NCBI GenBank assembly: GCA_949752795.1
Contig: OX457074.1
Coordinates: 3,919,527 to 3,983,526 of the forward strand
Length of the DNA: 64,000 bases
Source of the DNA: Hyperoodon ampullatus
Lineage: Eukaryota; Chordata; Mammalia; Artiodactyla; Ziphiidae
Reading direction: 5' to 3'
Shown: piece by piece, positions 11,867-22,500 of the stretch
How the letters are laid out: every line of letters starts with the position of its first letter
Numbering within the stretch: position 1 is the stretch's first letter
Program-made: the position numbers and the translations under genes
Notes under the pieces: model-generated
The model's input: the letters and a program-made list of their open reading frames with translations, nothing else
Databases searched by the model: none
Told to the model about the DNA's origin: nothing

Positions 11867-12070
11867 TCGGGCTTCCCTGGTGGCGCAGTGGTTGAGAGTC
11901 CGCCTGCCGATGCAGGGGACAGGGGTTCGTGCCCCGGTCTGGAAAGATCCCACATGCCGCGGAGCGGCTGGGCCCGTGAGCCGTGGCCGCTGAGCCTGCG
12001 CGTCCGGAGGCTGTGCTTCGCAACGGGAGAGGCCACAGCAGTGAGAGGCCCGCGTACCGCAAAAAAAAAA
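11867..12070 (+). mobile_element. CHR-1-like SINE
   Basis: Young-looking copy (GGCTTCCCTGGTGGCGCAG ... CGTACCGC + A tail) with duplication 'aaaacatggttt' at 11855-11866 and 12071-12082. Confidence 0.95.
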
Positions 12071-13400
12071 AAAACATGGTTTCATTGGACCTGTCATGTG
12101 TCCTGTTTGGGGCACCAGGGATTCCACAGGCACATTTTCTCTATTTTTGTAGTACACAATGCCTGATGCAGAGAAGGACCACACACATTTGTAAACAAAT
12201 TAGTAAAAATGGTATTTGGAGATTAAGTACAACAAAAGAAATATGTAGGGTGCTGAGACAGAGAATGTGACAGCAGAGACCTATCAAGTCCGATTCGGTG
12301 GTTGTCAGAGAGGGCCTTTTGGTGATGACATTGAAGTTGAGATGAAGAATGAGATGGCTTGATACCATTCAGCAGAGGAAACCCCCATTCCCCAGTCACC
12401 TGGGATGAGTGAGTGTGGTACCCAACATCAAAGGACCTGAAGAGAAGAATGGAGAAGAAATTCTTAGTCTGAATTTCTGGGTTCCACCTCCATTCAACTA
12501 TTGATTAGCTGAAGGATCTTGAAAGATCACACAAACTGAGTCTCCCTTTGCTTAAAATGGGGACGAGAACACCTATCTCACAGGCGTAAGTTATATTAGA
12601 TAATGTACGTGAAAAGTCTTAAGGGTAAAATGCATGCCTGGTATTGTGATGGGTAAATGGGTAAGTACTGTAAACTCTGTACCGTTGGAATGTGAATTTC
12701 CCACTGGCCTTGAGGATGCTGAAGCTAAAGCTTGTCCTCTGGTGTACTTAGGCCAAAGGAACCAAAGCATGGCAGAGCCTGATGCCATTCACTGGTGGAG
12801 CCTTTGTGCTGCTAGGCATTGGTCTTGTTTCAGATTGTGTCGTGTCTGTGTCTTGGGAGACTTCTGCCACAGCGTCCGGGCGCCATGGCTCCCTAACCCA
12901 CGTCGCGTGAGAGGAGTGGGAGAAACTCTTCTAGGCAGAGCGGTCTCTCGAAGAGCTGCCCTCATCTGCTCCCACTGCTAGAACCTGTCTCTGAGACCCA
13001 AAGGAGGACCTGATGTATTTGTCCCAACGGTACCTACCAGGAGTCAGAAGACAAACTGGACTTTGCCTGTTTTCTGCTGGCCTCAGGACAGCCTGCGGAC
13101 GTCGGTGCAAAGCAAACCCACAAGTCAGAGAGAAGGCAGGAGGGGAAAGAGGGGTCGGTCCTGGGACAAACGGAGGATGCGGGGAGCTCTGGGCTTTGAG
13201 GAGCCGAGGAGGGCGAGGGGAAGGAGAGGTGGGGGAAGGAGCGCTGGGGTGTGGGCGCAAGGCGGAGAGGGCGGGAACGGAGAGGAGAGGAGGGAGGGCG
13301 AGGAGGGAAGGGCCGCGGGGAAAGGAAGGACACGCGCAGACGGGCAGAGAGGGGCGGACGCGAGGCCGGCGGCTGCCGGGGAGGAGCGGGCGGCGGCCCC

Positions 13401-13423
13401 GGGGGGCGCGGGGCGGGGTGGGG
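13401..13423 (+). promoter_or_regulatory. Putative G-quadruplex next to the COPZ2 start codon
   Basis: Four G-tracts of six, four, four and four Gs with loops of three, one and one nucleotides (GGGGCGGGGTGGGG core). It fits the strict G4 pattern, either in the core promoter or in the 5' UTR depending on the start site. Confidence 0.7.
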
Positions 13424-13453
13424 CGGCGCTGTCAGCGCGAGGCAGAGAGCGGA

Positions 13454-13564
13454 ATGCAGCGGCCGGAGGCCTGGCCACGTCCGCACCCGGGGGAGGGGGC
13501 CGCGGCCGCCCCGGCCGGGGGCCCGGCGCCGCCCGCCCGAGGCCGGGAGCCCGCGGGGCTGCGG
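13454..13564 (+). CDS. COPZ2: COPZ2 coding exon 1
   Basis: Encodes the 37-residue zeta-2-specific Pro/Ala/Gly-rich N-terminus, ending GLR at a CGG|GTACGG donor. The ATG has A at -3 (GGAATGC). This region is absent from zeta-1 and is probably disordered. Confidence 0.93.
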
Positions 13565-16500
13565 GTACGGAGCGGGCGGCACGGGGGCCGAGCGGGCGGC
13601 ACCAGCTCACAAGTCGCCCGCTGGGCGCTGGGGAACTTGGTGCCGCCCGAACCAGCCGGGGAGGGGCGGCGCCCGCGCAGGCAGAAAAGTTCCTCCGCGC
13701 GGAGTCGGGAGGAGGCCGGTCTGGCGTCCGCTTGGGCGAAGTTCTGGAGCAGTCGGCGCGGGCGGGGGGACGGCTCGGCGGGGCTGGATTGCGATTCTCC
13801 CGGAGGGTTAGGGAGCCGCGGGGCCGCCGTGGGGCCGCCCCGGGCCTCGGGCTGACGTGCGTGCTTCTGGAGTCCGACGGGCCGGGGGCTGGGGGCGCGC
13901 GGAGTGCGCGGGTCCAGCCTCGGCCGCTGGCCGCTGGCCGCTGGCCGCTGGAGGAGGAGGCTCGGCGCCGCTGTCCCCCCGGCCCAGGTTCTGTGATACA
14001 CTCCGACTCGGGCTCTGGAGCAGTCAGTGCATGACAGAACTTGGGCCCGGACGGACCTTCCGCACCCAGTGGGCACAGCGCCCACCCGGGGCCTGCAGTG
14101 GACCATCTGCCTGGGAGTGGAGCGGGCACCCGAGTGGCCCATGTGGCACAGGGTTGGGCCGGAACCAGCTGTGGACCTTTGGGGTTGGGGTTGCTGGAGC
14201 CTGAGGATTGACTCTTGGGACCGGCAGGTCCCGTAGAGCCAATGACAGGGGGTCTGCCCTGAGTTAGGGGCCAACGGAGCTCTCCCCCCCACCCCGCCCC
14301 GTGTCAGTTGCAGGAACCTTCCCTCTACACCATCAAGGCTGTCTTCATCCTAGATAATGACGGACACCGCCTGCTGGCCAAGGTAACCTCCCACCCTCAC
14401 CGGAGGGCCCCTGAAGACACTGCCACAGGCCCAAGAACAGAAGTCCCCACCCAGCTGCCTCTCCTGGCAGGAGGGACCCCACTGTGGGCTCTGCGACTCA
14501 GAGCACCTCAGCTGAGACCCCTCCAAAGGCCATTCTGTCCATCCTCCTGCCTGTCAGACTGCTGGCCCCTGAAAGGGGGTGGGGCTGTCTCCTCTGTTTC
14601 TCACATGTTCCCTAAAATGTCTTCTCACCATCTTTTCCACTGGCCTGGGACCCCGGAGTCCTAGTCCCCAAATTCTGAACAAGTAACCTCCACTTTTCTT
14701 CTACAGCTTGGTAAACACTAAGGATTTAGAACCAGACAAGATTTTAGAGACTATATAATCCACCTCTTTCATTTCACAAATGAGGAAAATGCAGTCTAGA
14801 GAAGCGAAAAGAGTTGCCTGTGGTCACAGGTAGTAATATCAGAACACAGATCCAAGCTCAGGTATTTTGACCTGAAGCTCAGGAGGGTGGCTTTCACTGC
14901 ACCAACTATTCAACTATCTGGCATCTATGCTAGTGAACATGGCCAGGATAAACCAAACTAGAATAATCCAAAAATAAATGTCTACCATCAACGCAGTTAA
15001 CTATAGTAGGGCTATGGCACCTAAAGTAGCTACGAAATGCATTATAGATTTTTCGTTTGTATGGGTTGAAACTTTTTGACTTCATGACATTGAAAGGAGC
15101 TTGTTCACCACAGCAGTGGCCAGCAGGGAGACTGCTAATTTGCCTGCAGATGGGGTACTAAGTGGCAAAATCCACATTCAGAAAATTGAAAGCTGAGCTG
15201 ACCATCTCTTGCCGCAGCTGGTCAGAGGTGGCTCGGCAACCAAAAGTTCCAGGGCCTCCTCCCAGCAGATCACATCCATGTTCAGATGCAGGAACTGAGT
15301 CAGAGAGAGAGTCTCATCAAACCCAAACAAAGCAGCGTTGACTTAATTAGGCAGTGTGTGCCAGGAACTTTCCCTTAGATATTTCATCTTCACCATAACC
15401 CTGTCTGAAGTCAGACCATCATTGGTGTTCAATCCCAGCTCCGTCCCTTACAACTGTGAGATGTCAGGGAAGTTACCTGACTTCACGCCTCAGCTTCCAC
15501 ATCCATATAATGTGGATAATAAAGTAGCTGTTGTGATATTATTGTGTTAAAAGGCCCCTGGCTCTGCCTTCTTTCCTGTAGACTCAGGTTAGTGTAGAAA
15601 CAGTGTGGCCCAGTGACCACCGCAGTCTTTAGCACGCTGCACCTCTGCGGAATGTACAAAGGCCTTCAAGAAATCAGGACAGGACTCCACAAGAAGGCCT
15701 CAAAATTCCTCTACTTTTTTTTTTTTTTTTTTTTTTTTTTTGCGGTACGCGGGCCTCTCACTGCCGTGGCCTCTCCTGTCGCGGAGCACAGGCTCCGGAC
15801 GCGCAGGATCCGCAGCATGTGGGATCCTCCCGGACCGGAGCACGAACCCGTGTCCCCTGCATCGGCAGGCGGACTCCCAACCAGTGCACCACCAGGGAAG
15901 CCCAAAATTCCTCTACTTTTTATGACTTTCTTTGCTCAGAATTTGTGTTTATGGGGAAACAGTGAGCAGACGGGCCTAGAGGGCAGTCAGGAGAAGATGG
16001 GGCATGGCAGCAGGGTCCCGCTTGGCCAGCACCTACCATTCCCTGCCACCCATCCAGGGAGGAAGCTCTGTGGAACAGCTGTCACCTTTTCTCCTTCCCT
16101 TTCACCTAGTATTACGATGACACATTCCCCTCCATGAAGGAGCAGATAGCCTTCGAGAAAAATGTCTTCAACAAGACCAGCCGGACTGACAGTAAGTGTC
16201 CGCCTTTCGCTCGTGCAGAACTTTCAGATGCACACCGTCATCTTCATCTGGACACATCTGTCCCCCTCGGCCTCACACACCCACAGGCCATTCCCTTTTC
16301 TTCAGAGGTGCTTTTTCCTCTCCTTCCCAGCTGTTCTCTTCTCTCTTCTTCCGGTGAGCCTTCACTCCCCGCCCTCTCAACCCCCCCTTCCTGCTTACGG
16401 CATGCCCGGACTTCTCTCAGTGGAAGGGGCCCGCACTAGCCTGGGGCTGGTCTTAGGCTTTGCATATGGCAGGTGAAAGGTCAGCCTTGAACTAGGTTTG

Positions 16501-19500
16501 TTGACTTCTTTTTTTTTTTTTTGCTTTTCCATATCATGTATTCTTTTTTTTTTATTAGTTTCTGCTTTATAACAAAGTGAATCAGTCATACATATACATC
16601 TGTTCCCACATCCCTTCCCTCATGCATCTCCCTCCCTCCCTTAGAATGAGTCAGTCAGGTGCTAGGAACGGAGTAGAGGGTGGGGGGAGGGACACAGAGT
16701 AGCCTAATGGTAGTGTCCCTAGTGTGTCTTTCCAAGGGTGCTAGTCTTTGCAAGGGTTCTTTGTTTGTTTGGCCTCACAGCTTGTGGGATCTTAATTCCC
16801 TGACCAGGGATTGAACCCGGGCCCTTGGCAGTGAAAGCGTGGGAGTCCTAACCACTGGACCACCAGGGAATTTCCTTTGCAAGGGTTCTCTGGACGGGGA
16901 AGAAGGAACTAGGGCAAGAGGCGCAGAGCTGGAGACGGGGAGGAGGGGCCAGGCAGAGGTGACCAGAACTGAGAGCGCCCCCTGCTCTTCTAGGTGAGAT
17001 TGCATTTTTCGGGGGCATGACCATCGTCTACAAGAGCAGCATTGACCTCTTCCTGTATGTGGTGGGCTCATCCTACGAGAACGAGGTGAATTCAGGAGGT
17101 TGGAGTGACAAGGAGGCTTGGATTCTGGGGTAGAAGCTGGGAGGCTCACCATTGGTACCCCTCCTTCTAGACTCTGGGGAACTGGGAGCAGCCAGAATGG
17201 TTCTTTCTGGAACAGTGCATATCCATGGTGTTCCTTAGATTCCTTGGGTACCAGAAATGGAGTCCTCTGCAGAGAGCCTCTGTGTCTTAAACATCACTGG
17301 AGAAGGATGTACTCAGTGTCCCACAGCAGGCGCTCCAGTGCTTCCAACCCAAACATGGGGAGGGGAGGGGTCCTCTCAGGTCAAACTGCAGTCAGGCTCC
17401 AGCCATGTCCTCTCTGAAGAGGGACAGCTGCCCACACAGTCAGGCTCTGAGGTCTCCTTTTGGCCTTCTCAACCTCAAGCTCTCTCGTTTTCCTTCCCCC
17501 CATTATCTGCCCACCCCCAGCTGATGCTCATGTCTGTTCTTACCTGCCTGTTTGAGTCCCTGAACCATGTGTTAAGGTGAGTGAGGTCCTCTATCCTCCA
17601 AGGCTCCCATTCCCCAGACCTTGGTACATCACAGAGGCGGGACCCTTCCTCCCTGCTTTTCTCCTGAAGTCCCCACAAGACTAAGGCTGGAGCCAGAGCA
17701 TCCTTCTTCAAGGACCCTGCCCTTTACCTGATCAAGCAATGGTATGGGCAGAAAATGAGGTCTAGAGAAGCTAAGTGATTTGCCTGAATTTACAAGCTAT
17801 TTATATCAGAGCAGAGATTCAAACTCAGGGCTTTTGACTTGAAGCCCAGGGTGATTTTCCCTCCACCCCCATTCAGTGATCTGGTATCTACCCCAGTGAA
17901 CGTGGCCTGGGTAAACCAAATGCAGATAACCTAAAAGTAAATGTTCACAGTCGACACAATTAACTACAGTAAGGCTATAGCACCTGAAGTGCTATGAAAT
18001 GCTTAAGGGTGGGCACAGGGTCCCTGCCCGAAGTGTGAGGGCGGTAGGCAAGGGGAGCTTAAGGGAGCAGCCCCGGGCTCTGGGCAGGGATCCCTCGCCC
18101 GGGTGCTGCCCTCAGTGCCCTTGACATTCTCCTTCCCTGTGCTTGTGCGGGGGATTGGCGGTGGGAAATAAGGCAATCTTTGGAGAGAGCGGGTCCGCCT
18201 CACCTAGGCAGGGGCCCGGCTTCTCCTGGCCGTGGGGAGGCTCCAGAGCTGTGTCTGCCTTCAGGAAGAACGTGGAGAAGCGCTGGTTGCTGGAGAACAT
18301 GGACGGAGCCTTTCTGGTGCTGGACGAGATTGTGGATGGCGGGTGAGGAGGAGGGATGGGAAGAGGGGCTGGTCAGGGACATTCACAGCGGGAGGTGCCC
18401 TTGGAAGTCATCAGCTCTAGGTTGCACCCAGCACACTGTTGGCTCTCTGGCCAACTTCTCCCTCCCTTCCCCCAGCAGATTCCTGGTGTCCCATCCCCCC
18501 CACCCCACTCATGAGGATGGAGGTTGACTTCAATGTTAGCCAAAGAGAAGCACACAAGAAAGTAATCTGATGTCCAACTATGGCTGACTGTTGACTAGGC
18601 AGGGTTTGGGGCGATGGTTTGATTTCCAGTGCCCAGGAGAAGCAGGCAGCACAGATACTTGCCCCTTCCTGGGAAGACTTCCTTCAGGCCGAGCCCTGCT
18701 GCTGCCACACCTCCTGCTCTTAGAGATTCATTCCAACACCAACTAGACGCGTGACCTGGGCCAGTTACTTACTTTCCTTACTTTGTCCATCTTTCAAATG
18801 GAGACAGTAAGGGAACTGCCTCAAAGAGTGTGGGATTAAATAAGGTGGTGCAAGTGAAGCTCATGGTTTTCCTTCAATAAATGTTTCCTACTATTGGCAT
18901 AAGATTATAGTCTTAGGAGAGTGGGAACTCTTATGAGAAGGGTTGGTTAGTGAATTTCCATGGGGGCGGCACAATATTCAGGGAAAAAAAGAAGTTCTGG
19001 GTCTGGGGCAAAGGGTAATGGAAGCGGATCACCTGAAAGACATCCACAGGCCTCTGTCATTCCATCCATTTAATAGATGAGGAAACAGAGGCTCAGAGGT
19101 TCAAGTCCCCAAGGTCACATGGCTAGAGAGTGGCAGGGCCAAGATCTAAAACCTGTGTGTGTTTCCAGAGATTGTGCTCTTTCCACAGCACTGTACCACA
19201 CTGCTCGGGGACAGGGGCTCTGGGAGGTGGGGTACTGTGGGCTTCCTCCCTCCTTCCCCCTCCCTCCTTTCCTCTATAGCTATTGACTGCCTGCTGCTGC
19301 TGCTGCTGCAAGGCCTTGTGCTAATTGCTAGGACCCAAGAGTAAGGGGAATAAAACCAGGTTTTGTGGAATATACAGTTTGTATATACAACTTGGTAGAC
19401 GGTCTTTAAGGAAAGCAAAGCACACACACACACACACACAAATACAAAATGAGGTGCAGGGCCTTGGAAGGACCTTCACAAGGGAGGGTGTAAGCTTTAT

Positions 19501-22500
19501 CAGCTTCCGGTCTGTGCCCCTAGAAGGCCCAGTTTCTGCCCCCTGACGGGCTCACAGTTTCCCTCCAGTGAAAATCAGGGAAGTGTCAGTGGAGGCAACA
19601 CCTGACTGGAGCCTTGGCCTAGGTTGCTCTGTCTAAAGGACCCCTGGTGAGGGATCTGGGGCTGCAAGTGCCCCTGGGAGATGGGCCTGGGAGAGGCTCT
19701 CAAGAAATGTTTGTTCAATTCCTTCTGCCCTGGAGGAGCCTCACTGGGTGAGGAGGAGCAGTCACTCAGTCCCCATGAGCCCTAACCTACCCACAGTGAC
19801 TGGCTCTCACCCCTGCACACACCCACACATGGCTTCAGAACACCCCCAGGACATCATGAAAGAGTGTCAACTAGCCGAGGAAAGCCTCCATAACTGGGTC
19901 TGTAGATTCTGATTTTTGGAGTTCCATTTCTTTCATGTATGGCATGACCCTGTGGCATAAAATAATAGTGAAACAAGATAGGGACCCCTGGGGGGGGCCT
20001 CTCTTCCTTCCCTGCATCTGAATCCACCCCTAGACCCAGAGGTGAAGTGAACTTTCTAGAGGTCTCAGTTTTTGAGTCCCTGCTTTTGACAACCTGATTG
20101 TTCTAGACTGGACTGCCCTCACCTGATCTCTGAGTGTTTGCCCAGTGATGATGAAGTGTGGGAGAATCAGAGCTGAGGGTGCTCCGTGGTGAGGGAGAGC
20201 TCTGGCTTGAGGAGTAACAGCAGGAAGGTACCTTGGAGGGGGAATGTAGCATACGGCGGGGAAGGGAAGGGCTTAAGCAGGGCGCGGAGGCAGAGGGAAG
20301 CATGTGGCTGATTTTCCTCCCGGTTTCTCTCTCATCTCGTAGTGTGATTCTGGAGAGTGACCCCCAGCAAGTGATCCAGAAAGTGAATTTTAGGGTAAGA
20401 GCCATCCTGCATCCCCCCTCACTCCTGTCCTCTCCACCTCCTGTCCTCCCTGTATCTGGGCTGCCAGAACCCCGATGGTGGGAACCCAAGCTCCTCTAGC
20501 AGAAGCAACCACTGGGTTGATGCACTTGTTGGGGGAGCAGCGGTTTGGAGGAGTGTCAATTAGTAAAAGATATCTCTGTCCTCTCCCCCTGTAGAATCAC
20601 AAACACCTCACCATCCTCCCTGGTGGGGAGTACAGACTGGGGAAATAAATAAATCCTCACAGAGACACCTGGTGGCTGCCTTGGCCTTGAGGTTGGCCTT
20701 GGGGGTGTATAGATAGAACCTCCCTGCCCGGTTTGGCTTCTCATGTCCGGATGAAACCTTTCCTCTCATCTTTATTCCCCCTCACTCTCTCACCCACCTT
20801 GTGCCGTAGATGGGCCCTGGGCTCCCAAACAAGAAGCTCTAGGACTTCCACTAAGTGGTGATTCATGTGCAGCTCTGGATCCCCTGATCACTGCACCTGT
20901 TCGCCGCCACTACCCCCAAGCCCCTCTCCCTCGCCTCTCTTTCTTCACCCAACACCCTCGCCCTGGCCTGACCACCCTGACTCTGCTTCCCTGCAGGCGG
21001 ATGACAGCGGCTTAACTGAGCACAGTGTGGCCCAGGTAGGCCCCCTCCATCCGCCTTGGCCAGAAAAGGGTTAGTGGGGGGAGAGCAGAGCATCCCAGGG
21101 GGACCCGGTGGGGCTCCCGAGGCTGAGAAGGCAGGGATGCAGGAGGGGAGGGCTGACAGCGTCAGGCCATCTCTTGGAGACAGTCAGTGGAGGCTTCCAG
21201 GGTCCCCTAGGTGATGTGGAGCTGGGTATTAATAAGTGCTGGACACCTTCCTAGCAGTTCACCTTATCTCCTTCCTGGCTTGGTATAGTTGGATCAAAAC
21301 CCAGGATGACCTGCCCACCCTGAAGATGGCTGGGTCACTTGTTCCCCAAAGCAATCTGGGGGCTTAGGCCTCTGATGCTTCCCCCAACCTAGAAAGGATA
21401 CAAGATAGAGTTGCCTCCAAACCCTCACCCCTGCTGTTTAGGGTCCACGCTGAGATTGTTAAGGGACCCTTAAATCCACGATGGGATCTAATTCTCACCA
21501 CTTGCCACCGTGTCCCCGAGTGACCCGACTATGGAAAAGTGTACCCCTGTCCTATCTGGAAGTGCATGTGGGGCAGGGGTGAGCTTTCTGGATCTGTGGC
21601 TTGACTGCTTTCCCAGCTGTGCAAACTTCCCGCTTGTCAAGCTTGACCTCCGTTCTGTCTGCCCGCAGGTCTGTCTGCCCAGACTAATCCTGCTTTTATG
21701 GAGCTTCCTGCCCTGCCACTAACTACCTCCTGCGGCAGTGGCCCAAGCTCAGATGGGCCTGTACCATGCCGTGTGGGGCCCCAGGTGTAGTGCCCACTTT
21801 CCTGTGCCTGCCCTTTGTGCTCACACGGCCTCTCCCTCTGCCCAGCTCCCAGTGCCTCCTCCTACCCTGCTGAGATGAATGCAGCCGCATGGCAATTGTC
21901 AGGGCTAAAGAGGTTACGGAGCAATGAGCAGAGCAGATAAGAACAGGAGTGCAGGTGTGAGTCATCCCAGGATGTATGTTGTGCCTTATCACCTACAAGC
22001 TGGGTGGCCTAGGGCAAGTTACTCAACTTCTCTGGGCCTCACATAATCCCAGGACACTCCTCATAGAGTTATTATGAGAATTAGATGAGCTAACGCAAGG
22101 AGAGCTCTTGGCATAGATCCTGTTTTCCAAAGGGGGAAAGAATGAAGACACAGCACTTTTAATGGAATTCTTGAGTAAAAAAACCGAGGAAGCTGCAGGT
22201 GGTGAATGGGAGGTGAAACGAGGAGAAAGATTTTTGCCGAGAGAAGCGGGAGAGCTCCAGGGCCAGGCTGTCCCTGAGAGAGGAGGGGGAGTGGGCAGGA
22301 GGAAGGGACATACAGTGTGGGACTGACCTTCTTCGAAAGGGAATGAGGCTTGATGGCTGGAGGGACAACCTGAGGGACATACCTGGGGTCCCCACCATGT
22401 TGGCATGGTGTGTGCACAGTCGTGTGGATCTGTGTAAACATGAGGCTGAGGCAGTTTCCTCAGCAGGATGTTAAGAGTGAACATGTCTGAGTGCGGGTGA

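Larger units (their letters stand above)
4921..13100. other. Intergenic gap between divergent NFE2L1 and COPZ2 promoters
   Basis: No gene was recognised. The interval contains the tandem SINEs at 5.57-6.51 kb, an L1 3' end at 7.35-7.64 kb, a poly-C run near 8150-8164, (TG)n at 10031-10078, CHR SINEs at 10.93-11.27 and 11.87-12.07 kb, an old L2-like piece at about 11.48-11.76 kb and a MIR-like piece at about 12.47-12.62 kb. The remaining sequence shows no recognisable coding exon. Confidence 0.7.
13150..14300 (+). promoter_or_regulatory. COPZ2: COPZ2/MIR152 CpG-island promoter
   Basis: Very GC- and CpG-rich DNA covering the region upstream of the COPZ2 start codon, exon 1 and most of intron 1 including the miR-152 hairpin. 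There is no TATA box. A run of four G-tracts lies 31 nt upstream of the start codon. In human the host gene and miR-152 are silenced together by methylation of this island (established for COPZ2/miR-152); the same architecture is seen here. Confidence 0.8.

Noticed and set aside
13125..14129. Long open frames (up to 334 codons) on both strands over the COPZ2 CpG island
   Set aside because: They overlap the real COPZ2 exon 1 and the miR-152 hairpin, exist in several frames at once, and have the Arg/Pro/Gly/Ala composition expected of random GC-rich DNA.
16975..16988. CTCF-like motif just upstream of COPZ2 exon 4
   Set aside because: Only 12 of 14 core positions match and the two failures are in the invariant GG; too weak to list as a site.
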